This document shows, piece by piece, positions 1 to 8,156 of a stretch of 64,000 nt of DNA. A program made the position numbers and the translations under genes. The notes beneath the pieces were generated by a model. That model was given only the letters and a program-made list of their open reading frames with translations. It did not search any database and was not told the DNA's origin. This stretch comes from Mucilaginibacter sp. SG564 (lineage in GTDB: Bacteria > Bacteroidota > Bacteroidia > Sphingobacteriales > Sphingobacteriaceae): positions 620,001 through 684,000 of the forward strand of contig NZ_JABGNA010000002.1 in assembly GCF_013149275.1 (NCBI RefSeq), written 5' to 3'. Numbering within the stretch: position 1 is the first letter of the stretch; each line of letters starts with the position of its first letter.

Positions 1-83
1 AATGCTTCCAGAACTGATTTGCCGGCATCAATGGTAACTATGCGGCCGCCTTTGCGGGCAAGGATATTTGAAACTTTTATCAT
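1..83 (-). CDS. CBS-domain protein, N-terminal fragment
   Basis: The gene runs off the left edge of the window; only the first 27 codons are visible, reading leftward from the ATG at 83. The N-terminus MIKVSNILARKGGRIVTI followed by DAGKSVLEA resembles the opening strand and helix of a CBS domain, the adenosyl-ligand-sensing module (family knowledge). The 273-nt gap to the next gene is divergent and must hold promoters for both. The rest of the protein, and so any fused domain, cannot be seen. Confidence 0.6.
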   Translation of the reverse strand, partial: MIKVSNILARKGGRIVTIDAGKSVLEA

Positions 84-356
84 GGCACTGAGGTTAAAAT
101 GAAGAATTGGCTATAACCAAATATAATAAACAGAATTGAAAAACAAATGCAGTGGGGTTATAAATATCAACAATTCAGCATTTTATCATGGAATTGCCAT
201 CTCGTTCAGGTATAGTTAGCTTTTACGTTAGCTTGACACTGTTAAAAAAGAATAATATCTAATATTGCCCCCGTAATTTTTAACAGTATTTTAACATAGT
301 GCGACTGGAAATTATTGATTTAGTCATTACTGCCGGTCAAAATAATACATACTACA

Positions 357-1412
357 TTGATCAATCTTATACCCCACAAAACGCGTTTTAAAGGCAACAT
401 CAGCCATATCAATTTAATCCCTGCCTTAATAGTGATCTGCTGTCTCATTTGCCTTGGTTTACCAGGCAAATTAATGGCTAAAAGCACAACGCTTAAACAA
501 CCATATATAGCAGCGACTGATACCACAGCCGATTCTGTTCTATTAAAACGGCGGTTGATCAATAACGCGTTTGATGATATTTTTATACAAAACCTGCGGA
601 CATCCGAAGGCGGTAATGATTATTTTAACAAGATAAAGACCCAACTAACCGCCGATCTGGCGCCCAACTTTATCTTATTCCAAACCCCTAAATCGCGGTT
701 TTTTGCCGTGTTTACAGCAAGGGTTAAAATACGTTTGCTGGCTTCACATGGAGCTCCGGTAAAATCGCCAAGCTTTATGCCGGGTGCTACTGTATTTTAC
801 AGGTTGAATGAGGATACTTATAAGCCGGAATTCCTATCGTTCGGTTACTCGCATCACTCCAATGGGGTAAGAGGGCCATCATTGAACCCCGACGGCAGTT
901 TTAATCGCGACAGCGGCAAATTCACAACCAACTTTTATACCCTTACCTATTATACCGGCAAGCGCATTGATAAAAAGGACTTGATCATTAACCGTTACGA
1001 TAATATAGCGCTTGAGGTACACGCCGGATTATTTGGCCTGGGCGTATCTGAAGGATTAAAGGATCACTACGGATTTATCAGGGTTAATGGCAGCCGCATG
1101 TATAATTTTGCCAAAGCGTATGATGATCCGTTGGAGAAAGGCAAAAAGGTGTATAAAAACTGGCAGCGTATCCGGTTTGACTTTACTTATATTGCCGACA
1201 AGTACGATAATTACTCGGCTGTTGATTTCAAGAAACGACTCAACGTAAGTTTGAAGTATTACTACCAGTTCCCTTTTATGCCAAGCACGGCATTTATGGT
1301 TGGTGGTGGTTACCGCGGGCAGGATGATTATAACCAGTTTTTTGAGGATAGTTACGGCTATGTGACCATTGGTTTGGCATCAGACCTATCATTCAATTTT
1401 GGTAAACATTAA
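357..1412 (+). CDS. Outer-membrane phospholipase A-like protein
   Basis: A 351-residue exported protein starting at TTG; no ATG precedes the hydrophobic segment (about residues 18-38), which looks like a signal peptide ending near LMA. Residues 163-170 read FGYSHHSNG, matching the OmpLA (PldA) active-site stretch GYNHDSNG, with His166 and Ser168 in the positions of the OmpLA catalytic His and Ser; an Asn at 192 (TTNFYTL) matches the third residue, with about 12 extra residues in between. The preceding NEDTYKPEF resembles the OmpLA strand ETNYEPQLF. The remainder is rich in alternating aromatic strands, as expected for a beta-barrel. The inferred role is calcium-dependent hydrolysis of misplaced outer-leaflet phospholipid. 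It could instead be a relative that lost activity. Confidence 0.5.
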   Translation: MINLIPHKTRFKGNISHINLIPALIVICCLICLGLPGKLMAKSTTLKQPYIAATDTTADSVLLKRRLINNAFDDIFIQNLRTSEGGNDYFNKIKTQLTADLAPNFILFQTPKSRFFAVFTARVKIRLLASHGAPVKSPSFMPGATVFYRLNEDTYKPEFLSFGYSHHSNGVRGPSLNPDGSFNRDSGKFTTNFYTLTYYTGKRIDKKDLIINRYDNIALEVHAGLFGLGVSEGLKDHYGFIRVNGSRMYNFAKAYDDPLEKGKKVYKNWQRIRFDFTYIADKYDNYSAVDFKKRLNVSLKYYYQFPFMPSTAFMVGGGYRGQDDYNQFFEDSYGYVTIGLASDLSFNFGKH

Positions 1413-1570
1413 GCCAAAAAAGGGAGTCATTTTTATATAACCATATTTTTACACGGCTATTCACAGCTGTTTGTAATTTATTTTTCATATAATCGTTTTA
1501 GCATTGAAAAAAAGCAGATATATTTAGCCCAACCTAATGGTATATCTTAATTAAATCTAAAACATTTATA

Positions 1571-2242
1571 ATGAAAAAGACCCTTTTGAGCCTTATGGCT
1601 ATTCCTGTGCTTCATTTCACGGTATCGGCCCAATCCAAAGGCTTTAAACCTTTATTTGATGGTAAAACAACCACCGGTTGGCATACCTATTTAAAAACAG
1701 GTTCTGGTGCATGGAAAGTTGTTGACGGCGCGTTACAGCTTGATCCAAAAGCCGAGGGCCAGGGCGACCTGGTTACTGATGGTGAATACGAAAATTATGA
1801 ACTGAAACTGGATTGGAAAATATCCGAAACAGGCAACAGCGGAATTATTTTTGGTGTGCACGAAGACCCTAAATTTAACGAAACTTACCTTACCGGTATC
1901 GAAATGCAGGTATTGGATAACGCCAAAGCCAGCGACAACAAAAAAGCAAATCACCTTGCGGGCTCTTTATATGATATGAAGGCCCCTTCTGCAGATGTAG
2001 CTAAACCTGCCGGCGAATGGAATGCCGTAGTATTGCGTAAAAAAGATGGTCATCTAACTTTTTGGTTAAATGGGACTAAAATAGTAGAAACCGAAATTGG
2101 CAGCGACGAGTGGAAAGAATTACTGGCCAACAGTAAATTCAAAAACTGGACTGATTTTGCCAAATATCCAAAAGGTCATATCGCGCTGCAAGATCACGGT
2201 CACGACGTTGCATTCCGCAATATTTACATCAAACAGTTATAA
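1571..2242 (+). CDS. DUF1080 (3-keto-disaccharide hydrolase) protein
   Basis: A 223-residue secreted protein: signal peptide at residues 1-20 (ends VSAQ), then one complete DUF1080 jelly-roll domain. Recognisable family landmarks are FKPLFDGKTTTGW at the start, NSGIIFGVHEDP in the middle, EMQVLDN, EWNAVVLRK and the closing GHIALQDHG. DUF1080 proteins include hydrolases and lyases acting on 3-keto-glucosides (family knowledge). It sits upstream of a GMC oxidoreductase and a gluconate-dehydrogenase-subunit-3-like gene, which fits oxidation of a glycoside at C3 followed by cleavage (inference). A hairpin terminator at 2311-2338 separates it from the oxidoreductase, so it may be transcribed separately. 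Confidence 0.85.
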   Translation: MKKTLLSLMAIPVLHFTVSAQSKGFKPLFDGKTTTGWHTYLKTGSGAWKVVDGALQLDPKAEGQGDLVTDGEYENYELKLDWKISETGNSGIIFGVHEDPKFNETYLTGIEMQVLDNAKASDNKKANHLAGSLYDMKAPSADVAKPAGEWNAVVLRKKDGHLTFWLNGTKIVETEIGSDEWKELLANSKFKNWTDFAKYPKGHIALQDHGHDVAFRNIYIKQL

Positions 2243-2310
2243 TATTTAAAAATGATTATGTTGTAACGCTTTGCGTTCGATATATTTATGCCATAAAACC
2301 AAATAAATGC

Positions 2311-2338
2311 AAATGCATGCCTGCGCGTGCATTTTTCT
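2311..2338 (+). terminator. Intrinsic terminator after DUF1080 gene
   Basis: AAATGCATGC, loop CTGC, GCGTGCATTT form a 10-bp stem with one G-T pair, followed by a T run. It lies between the DUF1080 gene and the GMC oxidoreductase gene. Confidence 0.6.
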
Positions 2339-2368
2339 TCTCGTAACAGAGGATACACCTGATATTAT

Positions 2369-4102
2369 ATGAGCGATCTACAAATCAAGAAATCAGCAGA
2401 AACTTACGATGTGGTCATTGTAGGTTCGGGAGCTGGTGGCGGTATGGCTGGTTATGTGTTAGCCAATGCCGGTGTAAAAGTTTTAATGCTTGAGGCCGGA
2501 GCCTATTTTGACCCTGCCAAAGATTCACAACAATTAAAATGGCCATGGGAATCGCCACGTCGTGGCGCGGGTTCTACCCGTCCTTTTGGCGACTTTGACG
2601 CTGCTTACGGCGGTTGGGAATTGGAAGGCGAACCTTACACAACAAAAGACAAAACCGAGTTTTACTGGTTCCGCTCACGTATGCTGGGCGGCCGTACCAA
2701 TCACTGGGGCCGTATTTCATTAAGGATGGGGCCGCATGATTTTAAAGCTAAAGATGGCCTTACAGATGATTGGCCGATCACTTATGATGAAGTAAAGCCT
2801 TACTATGATAAGGTTGACCGCATGATTGGTGTTTATGGCACCAAAGAAGGTTTGGAGAATGAACCTGATGGCATCTTTTTACCACCTCCAAAGCCAAGGC
2901 TGAATGAATTGTATATTAAACAAGGTGCTATAAAAGCGGGTGTAACTACTATTGCTGGCCGTGGTTCGGTTTTAACCGAAGCCTTGCCTGGTAACAAAGA
3001 TCGTGGCGCATGCTTTTTCTGTGGACAATGCGGTCGTAGTTGTAAAGTATACGGCGATTTTTCGGCATCATCATGTTTGGTTATCCCTGCTGTAAAAACG
3101 GGTAACTTAAAGGTGATCACCAACGCGATGGTTCGTGAGGTGTTGACTAATAAAGAAGGTTTGGCTACAGGAGTATCATACATCAGTAAAGAAGATATGC
3201 AGGAATACCAGGTTAATGCCAAAACGGTAGTGCTTGGTGCCAGCGCCGGTGAATCAGCTCGTATCCTGTTGAACTCCAAATCAGCAGCCCATCCAGGCGG
3301 TTTAGCCAACAGCAGCGGTGTTGTTGGGCGCTATCTGCATGATTCAACCGGATCAAGCGCCGGTGGTTTCCTGCCGCAACTGATGGATCGCAAACGCTAC
3401 AATGAAGACGGTGTAGGTAGTGTGCATATCTACTCGCCATGGTGGCTGGATAATAAAAAACTCGATTTCCCGCGTGGTTATCACATCGAATACGGTGGCG
3501 GCTTACACATGCCATCATACGGTTTTGGTGGTGGTATCCATAACATGAATGGCGCGGTGCCAGATCGTAACGGTAAAAAGAAAGAGGCTGGTGGTTACGG
3601 CGCATCATTGAAAGATGATTACCGTCGTTTTTATGGTACCCAGTTTGGCATGGCCGGTCGGGGTACTGCTATAGCCCGCTATGATAACTATTGTGAAATT
3701 GATCCTAATGTAGTTGATAAGTATGGTATCCCAGTATTGCGTTTCCATTACAAATGGGCCGATGATGAGATCAAACAAGCCAAGCACATGCAGGATACCT
3801 TTCAGGAAATTATGCATAATATGGGCGCCATTTACGGTCCTCCACAAGGGGCTGATACCAATTACGGCTTAGAAGCACCGGGTAAGATCATCCATGAAGT
3901 AGGAACCATACGTATGGGTGACGATCCTAAAAAATCGGCGCTGAATAAATGGTGCCAGGCACATGATTGCAAAAACCTGTTTGTGGTTGATGCCGCTCCG
4001 TTTGTACAACAAGGCGATAAAAACGCGACATGGACTATCCTGGCCCTGTCTATGCGTACTGCCGAATATATTTTACAGGAAAGAAAAAAATTAAACGTTT
4101 AA
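2369..4102 (+). CDS. GMC-family FAD oxidoreductase (sugar dehydrogenase)
   Basis: A 577-residue flavoprotein. The dinucleotide-binding motif VVIVGSGAGGGMAGY is at residues 15-29; the C-terminal GMC domain shows GTIRMGDDP and NLFVVDAAPF...NATWTI. A cysteine cluster CFFCGQCGRSC at residues 215-225 recalls the Fe-S ligating cysteines of FAD-dependent glucose dehydrogenase catalytic subunits (family knowledge); whether a cluster forms here is inference. The protein has no signal peptide, but the next gene, 21 nt downstream, encodes a small subunit with a twin-arginine leader. In related complexes that subunit carries the flavoprotein across the membrane. Together with the DUF1080 gene upstream it points to periplasmic C3-oxidation of sugars or glycosides. 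Confidence 0.85.
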   Translation: MSDLQIKKSAETYDVVIVGSGAGGGMAGYVLANAGVKVLMLEAGAYFDPAKDSQQLKWPWESPRRGAGSTRPFGDFDAAYGGWELEGEPYTTKDKTEFYWFRSRMLGGRTNHWGRISLRMGPHDFKAKDGLTDDWPITYDEVKPYYDKVDRMIGVYGTKEGLENEPDGIFLPPPKPRLNELYIKQGAIKAGVTTIAGRGSVLTEALPGNKDRGACFFCGQCGRSCKVYGDFSASSCLVIPAVKTGNLKVITNAMVREVLTNKEGLATGVSYISKEDMQEYQVNAKTVVLGASAGESARILLNSKSAAHPGGLANSSGVVGRYLHDSTGSSAGGFLPQLMDRKRYNEDGVGSVHIYSPWWLDNKKLDFPRGYHIEYGGGLHMPSYGFGGGIHNMNGAVPDRNGKKKEAGGYGASLKDDYRRFYGTQFGMAGRGTAIARYDNYCEIDPNVVDKYGIPVLRFHYKWADDEIKQAKHMQDTFQEIMHNMGAIYGPPQGADTNYGLEAPGKIIHEVGTIRMGDDPKKSALNKWCQAHDCKNLFVVDAAPFVQQGDKNATWTILALSMRTAEYILQERKKLNV

Positions 4103-4123
4103 CAAGCCCCAATAAAATTAGTT

Positions 4124-4753
4124 ATGAACAGACGTGACTCCCTAAAAGCTATAGGCTTTGGTACACTCTCAGCAGGATTATTACTGGAAGCCTGTAAAAC
4201 CGATACTAAAAAAACAGGTGAAGAAGCTGCATCCACTCCTGCGGCGCCCGAAGCCGGTCGCCAACCGTTTGAGGTTGAACGCGATAAAAAGCTGAACGCC
4301 GATAAATTCTTTACCCCTGCAGAAATGGCTACGATAACCGTATTGGTAGATATAATTATCCCCAAGGACGAAAAATCTGGCAGCGCGACAGATGCCAAAG
4401 TGCCTGATTTTATTGAATTTATTGTAAAAGATATGCCTTATCACCAAACGCCTTTGCGTGGTGGTTTGCGCTGGCTCGATCTGCAATGCCTCAATCGCTT
4501 TGGTAAAACATTTACCGATAGCAGCCGCGCGCAGCAGATAGAGGTGATTGATGATATAGCTTACCCAGCTAAAGCAAAGCCAGAAATGGCCCAGGGTGTG
4601 GCATTCTTTAACCGTATGCGCGATTTGACAGCGTCGGGCTTTTTTACCAGTGAAATGGGTGTTAAAGATATCGGCTATGCAGGTAATGCTCCGGGGAAAT
4701 GGACAGGAGTTCCTGCAGACATACTGAAACATTACGGTATGGAGAATGTATAA
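4124..4753 (+). CDS. Gluconate 2-dehydrogenase subunit 3-family protein
   Basis: A 209-residue small subunit of a membrane or periplasmic sugar dehydrogenase. The leader MNRRDSLKAIGFGT carries the twin arginine, followed by a hydrophobic stretch ending LLEAC, so it may be Tat-exported and lipid-anchored. After a low-complexity linker (residues 30-50), the subunit-3 domain starts with FFTPAEMATITVLVDIIIP, the signature of this family. It lies 21 nt after the GMC oxidoreductase and is presumably its folding and export partner. A terminator follows immediately, closing the operon. Confidence 0.85.
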   Translation: MNRRDSLKAIGFGTLSAGLLLEACKTDTKKTGEEAASTPAAPEAGRQPFEVERDKKLNADKFFTPAEMATITVLVDIIIPKDEKSGSATDAKVPDFIEFIVKDMPYHQTPLRGGLRWLDLQCLNRFGKTFTDSSRAQQIEVIDDIAYPAKAKPEMAQGVAFFNRMRDLTASGFFTSEMGVKDIGYAGNAPGKWTGVPADILKHYGMENV

Positions 4754-4776
4754 AAGCATCAGACAATAGATAAATG

Positions 4777-4811
4777 AAACGCCGGGTGATAAAATAGTCC
4801 GGCGTTTTTTT
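4777..4811 (+). terminator. Intrinsic terminator of GMC operon
   Basis: Arms AAACGCCGG (4777-4785) and CCGGCGTTT (4799-4807) form a 9-bp stem ending in seven T. Confidence 0.8.
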
Positions 4812-4970
4812 ATGATTAAGATAAATTTTTTTGCCTTTAAGTAAAACTCTAAATAATTGATAATTAAATGTTTAATGGGTATTGCGGACTTGAATTATCA
4901 TTATTTTGTCAATTAGTGGTGGGTTAATATACCATTTCGGCAATTTGATACGTTTATCTACTTTGTAGGT

Positions 4971-5040
4971 TCACACCTGCAAATAGTGATAAGGTTTAGG
5001 TTTAAAGCCCCCAAGCAGCGAGTGCAAGGGGGCTTTTATT
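4971..5040 (+). ncRNA. Possible short leader transcript with terminator
   Basis: The 410-nt gap between 4753 and 5164 holds a promoter-like TACTTTG (4959-4965) followed about 40 nt later by a strong hairpin: AGCCCCC (5006-5012), 15-nt loop, GGGGGCT (5028-5034), then TTTATTTTA. A transcript from about 4971 would end near 5040. This is either a small RNA or a premature terminator in the leader of the GreA/B-like gene. There is no convincing ORF in it. The rest of the gap is AT-rich with nothing I recognise. Confidence 0.3.
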
Positions 5041-5163
5041 TTACATCGGATTTTATCGTCGCACTTAATAATAAAAATGCTTTATTTGCCTCAGGGAAAT
5101 GTAAGAAGGTCACCATTCCGACGACTTTTAATTACCGTTTGAGTTTCAAATTTAATTATATAC

Positions 5164-5616
5164 ATGAGCGATCTGAGAAAGAAGTTGCATGACGCATGCG
5201 TAAATTATGTACGCAAAAGCATGGATGCGGCCGAGCTGGGAATCAAAGAGGCACAAAAGGCATCAAACGAAGATACCAAAAGCAGCGCCGGGGATAAGTA
5301 TGAAACCGGCCGGGCTATGATGCAACAGGAAACCGACCGTAATTTAACCCAACTGAACGAAGCCAATAAATTAATGGTGGCTCTTAACCGGATCAGTGCC
5401 AATGGTACAAGCATTAAAGCCGAAATCGGCAGCGTGATCACGACGAATAATGGCAGTTTTTACCTGGCTATAAGCGCCGGAATCATTTCAGTTGACGGGA
5501 AAAACTATTTTGCGGTGTCGCCGGCCTCCCCTATTGGTGTCCTGCTCGCGGGTAAAGCAGTGGGTGACAGTTTCAGTCTCAATGGCAAACCTTATATCAT
5601 TGAGGCTGTAAATTAG
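5164..5616 (+). CDS. GreA/GreB C-terminal domain-like protein
   Basis: A 150-residue protein with a charged, helical N-terminal half (residues 1-75, likely coiled coil, with ETGRAMMQQETDRN) and a C-terminal half resembling the FKBP-like domain of transcript cleavage factors: YFAVSPASPIGVLLAGKAVGD matches the Gre pattern of a Pro-Ser-rich turn followed by LLGKKVGD (motif seen; function inferred). It is shorter at the N-terminus than true GreA and lacks a clearly recognisable acidic coiled-coil tip, so it may bind RNA polymerase without cleavage activity. Homologues are sometimes mis-named 3-oxoacyl-ACP synthase. It is a single gene with a possible attenuating hairpin upstream. Confidence 0.6.
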   Translation: MSDLRKKLHDACVNYVRKSMDAAELGIKEAQKASNEDTKSSAGDKYETGRAMMQQETDRNLTQLNEANKLMVALNRISANGTSIKAEIGSVITTNNGSFYLAISAGIISVDGKNYFAVSPASPIGVLLAGKAVGDSFSLNGKPYIIEAVN

Positions 5617-5738
5617 GCGATTCGGCTCAAATCGCACAGGTGTTTCGAGGAAACCTTTAACGCAAATGAGTATTATTTTGTTTTGGTTAAATGATATTTT
5701 AATTATTAAAAAAAATAAAAACGTTCATTCACAAATTC

Positions 5739-5773
5739 TTGCAGTAATCATCAAATATCTATTACTATATTTG
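5739..5773 (+). promoter_or_regulatory. Promoter of RRM protein gene
   Basis: TATATTTG at 5766-5773 matches the Bacteroidota -7 element TAnnTTTG; a TTG at 5739-5741 is a possible -33 element, spaced slightly long at 24 nt. It would give a 5' leader of about 50 nt. Confidence 0.5.
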
Positions 5774-5830
5774 ATGTTAACAAAACGAGGCAAGTAAAAA
5801 AAGAACCTTGCTATTATAAATTAAAAATTG

Positions 5831-6211
5831 ATGAACATATTTGCAGGAAGTCTTCCTTTTCAATTAGAGGAAGCCGATTTAAAAGAGCTTTTTGAAGCGT
5901 ACGGTGAAGTAAGCACCGTAAAAATAATTATTGACAGGGAATCCGGAAGAAGCAAGGGTTTCGGATTTGTTGAAATGCCTGATGATGAGGCTGCCCAATT
6001 AGCTATTACCGGCTTAAATGGCTCTGAAGTTAGAGGTCGTTCAATTGCTGTAAGCCAGGCCGAAGAGAAAAAAGCGACTGACCGCAGAGGCGGTGGTGGC
6101 TACGGTGGTGGTAACCGCGGTGGTGGTGGCGGCTACGGCGGTGGAAACCGTGGCGGTGGCGGCGGCTACTCAAAAGATAGTAACAGAGGCGGCGGCGGTG
6201 GCCGTTGGTAA
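5831..6211 (+). CDS. RRM RNA-binding protein with glycine-rich tail
   Basis: A 126-residue single-RRM protein. RNP2 is NIFAGSLPF near the N-terminus and RNP1 is SKGFGFVEM near residue 46; the tail from about residue 88 is almost only Gly, Tyr, Asn and Arg, with repeated GGGGGYGGGNR units. Such RRM/Gly-rich proteins are RNA chaperones in Bacteroidota (family knowledge). The ATG at 5831 is preferred to the TTG one codon earlier. The GC-rich tail is encoded by a near-tandem DNA repeat at 6092-6165, which could expand or contract. It is a single gene with its own promoter and terminator. Confidence 0.9.
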   Translation: MNIFAGSLPFQLEEADLKELFEAYGEVSTVKIIIDRESGRSKGFGFVEMPDDEAAQLAITGLNGSEVRGRSIAVSQAEEKKATDRRGGGGYGGGNRGGGGGYGGGNRGGGGGYSKDSNRGGGGGRW

Positions 6212-6230
6212 AATTATAAAATAGAATAGA

Positions 6231-6263
6231 ACACCGGGGCTACATTACCCGGTGTTTTATTTT
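6231..6263 (+). terminator. Intrinsic terminator of RRM gene
   Basis: ACACCGGG (6231-6238) pairs with CCCGGTGT (6248-6255), followed by TTTATTTT. Confidence 0.8.
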
Positions 6264-6528
6264 AAAAATACTGTCTGCGGCTCGTTGGGGATTATTTTTA
6301 GCGGCTGGTAAATCTGCCGGCAGTATATACTTATACATAAAATTAATCATCGGGTCTTATTTGTGTTTGTGATATCTCAGCAAGAGATTCATTAGTTTGC
6401 TGCTCAGCAAAATATTTGATAACACTCTCATCCTCCTATTTTTTGTTACCAGCGATGTAAAACATTTGTAGCCTGTGGTTGCTTTTTATTAAAAATAGTT
6501 AACTTAACATCATATTAAGCCTGTTTTT
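6264..6528. other. Intergenic gap before paoA-like operon
   Basis: AT-rich noncoding DNA between the RRM terminator and the molybdenum enzyme operon. It should contain the operon promoter; I see no exact TAnnTTTG element, only weak variants such as TAGTTTG near 6394. No repeat or ORF is evident. Confidence 0.4.
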
Positions 6529-7173
6529 ATGGAAAGCAAAGAAAGCGCTATCATCCCGGCAATTGAGCCGTATGTAGAGGATAGCTCCAGGAGAAATTTT
6601 CTTAAACAATCATCATTATTAACAGCTGTTGCACTCACTCCTGAAATAGCCGTGAAAGCAGCCGGTTTGCATCTGCATGAGGAGATCGCTGCTGTTTTTG
6701 AAAAAATGCCTTTAAAAATGGAGGTGAACGGCAAATCCCGGATGCTTTCTGTAGAGCCGCGTGCAACTTTGTTGGATATATTGCGCGAGCAGTTGGAGCT
6801 AACAGGTACCAAAAAAGGGTGTGACCATGGTCAATGCGGTGCTTGTACCGTGCATGTAGATGGCAGGCGGGTTAACTCCTGCTTAACCCTGGGTGTAATG
6901 ATGAATGGCAAAAAGATCACCACCATTGAAGGTCTGGCGCATGGCGATCAATTGCATCCCATGCAGGAGGCTTTTATAAAACATGATGGTTTTCAGTGTG
7001 GTTATTGTACTCCTGGGCAAATCATGTCGGCGGTAGCCTGTATCCGCGAAGGGCATGCCGGTTCAGAACATGAAATACGAGAATATATGAGCGGGAATAT
7101 TTGCCGCTGCGGAGCCTATCCCAACATAGTTAATGCCATACAGGAAGTTAAAAATGGAGGGCAGGAAGTATGA
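6529..7173 (+). CDS. paoA: Aldehyde oxidoreductase, 2Fe-2S subunit
   Basis: A 214-residue small subunit of a xanthine-oxidase-family molybdenum enzyme. A twin-arginine signal SSRRNFLK is at residues 19-26 with a hydrophobic segment after it, so the complex is exported folded to the periplasm, as for E. coli PaoABC (family knowledge). The plant-type 2Fe-2S domain follows (CDHGQCGACTVHVDG, then a Cys in RVNSC); the second, helical 2Fe-2S domain has CGYCTPGQIMSA and NICRCGAYPNI. Its stop overlaps the start of the FAD subunit by 4 nt (ATGA), so translation is coupled. The substrate cannot be read from the sequence. Confidence 0.88.
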   Translation: MESKESAIIPAIEPYVEDSSRRNFLKQSSLLTAVALTPEIAVKAAGLHLHEEIAAVFEKMPLKMEVNGKSRMLSVEPRATLLDILREQLELTGTKKGCDHGQCGACTVHVDGRRVNSCLTLGVMMNGKKITTIEGLAHGDQLHPMQEAFIKHDGFQCGYCTPGQIMSAVACIREGHAGSEHEIREYMSGNICRCGAYPNIVNAIQEVKNGGQEV

Positions 7174-8150
7174 AGCAATTTCAATATGTTCAACCAGCTA
7201 CCAGGCAGGCCGTATTGGAGGCGATTAATAAACCAGGGACAAAAATAATTGCAGGAGGTACAAATCTTGTCGACCTCATGAAGCGCGGTGTTACTGCCCC
7301 CGATAAATTGGTTGATATTAATCACCTGCCACTAAAAAATATAACAGTAACCCCCCTTGGATTATATATTGGTGCGCTGGCTTTAAACAGTGTGGTTTCC
7401 GAAAATAAGCAGGTTATTGAAAAGCAACCGCTTTTAGCCATGGCGCTCAAATCGGGAGCATCTCCGCAGTTGCGTAATATGGCCACTGTGGGAGGTAACA
7501 TGATGCAACGCACGCGATGTGGTTATTTTTATGATACCGCGATGCCCTGCAATAAACGTGTGCCGGGTTCCGGATGTGGGGCTTATGAAGGTGTTAACCG
7601 TATGCATGCCATATTTGGCGCCAGTTCGCAATGTATAGCGGTGCATCCCAGTGATATGTGCGTGGCTTTGGCCGCCCTGGATGCAGTAGTGATCATTGCT
7701 GGAAAAAAGGGCGAACACCGCGTACCATTTACCGAATTTCATCGCCTGCCTGGCGATCATCCCGAAGCTGACAATAACCTGGCTCCTGGCGAACTGATCA
7801 CCGGTGTAGAAATTCCAGATAATAACCTGGCAAAAAACAGCTACTATTTGAAAGTGCGCGACAGGCAATCATATGCTTTCGCCCTCATATCGGTTGCTGC
7901 TGCTCTGGATATTAAAAACGGGATCATACAAAATGCCCGCCTGGCTATGGGCGGTGTGGCACATAAACCCTGGCGATTGTTTGATGCCGAAAAAGCGCTC
8001 GTGGGTAAAAAGGCCTCAGAAGAAAATTTTCAGCAAATTGCCCAACTGGCTATGCAAGGCGCTAAAGCTTACGGATACAATTCGTTTAAATTAAAACTGG
8101 CCCCGGCAAGCATCACCGAGGCTTTAAAACATGCCGCAGGTTTAGTTTAA
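7170..8150 (+). CDS. paoB: Aldehyde oxidoreductase, FAD subunit
   Basis: A 326-residue FAD subunit of the same molybdenum enzyme. The FAD-binding start is IIAGGTNLVDLMK with the second loop LRNMATVGGNMMQRT. A cysteine-bearing insert follows (RCGYFYDTAMPCNK, then SGCGAY and SSQCIAVHPSDMC), which in PaoB holds an extra 4Fe-4S cluster (family knowledge). It overlaps the 2Fe-2S subunit by 4 nt and precedes the Moco subunit by 6 nt, the usual small-FAD-large order. It passes electrons from the Fe-S clusters to an acceptor. Confidence 0.87.
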   Translation: MKQFQYVQPATRQAVLEAINKPGTKIIAGGTNLVDLMKRGVTAPDKLVDINHLPLKNITVTPLGLYIGALALNSVVSENKQVIEKQPLLAMALKSGASPQLRNMATVGGNMMQRTRCGYFYDTAMPCNKRVPGSGCGAYEGVNRMHAIFGASSQCIAVHPSDMCVALAALDAVVIIAGKKGEHRVPFTEFHRLPGDHPEADNNLAPGELITGVEIPDNNLAKNSYYLKVRDRQSYAFALISVAAALDIKNGIIQNARLAMGGVAHKPWRLFDAEKALVGKKASEENFQQIAQLAMQGAKAYGYNSFKLKLAPASITEALKHAAGLV

Positions 8151-8156
8151 TATCCT

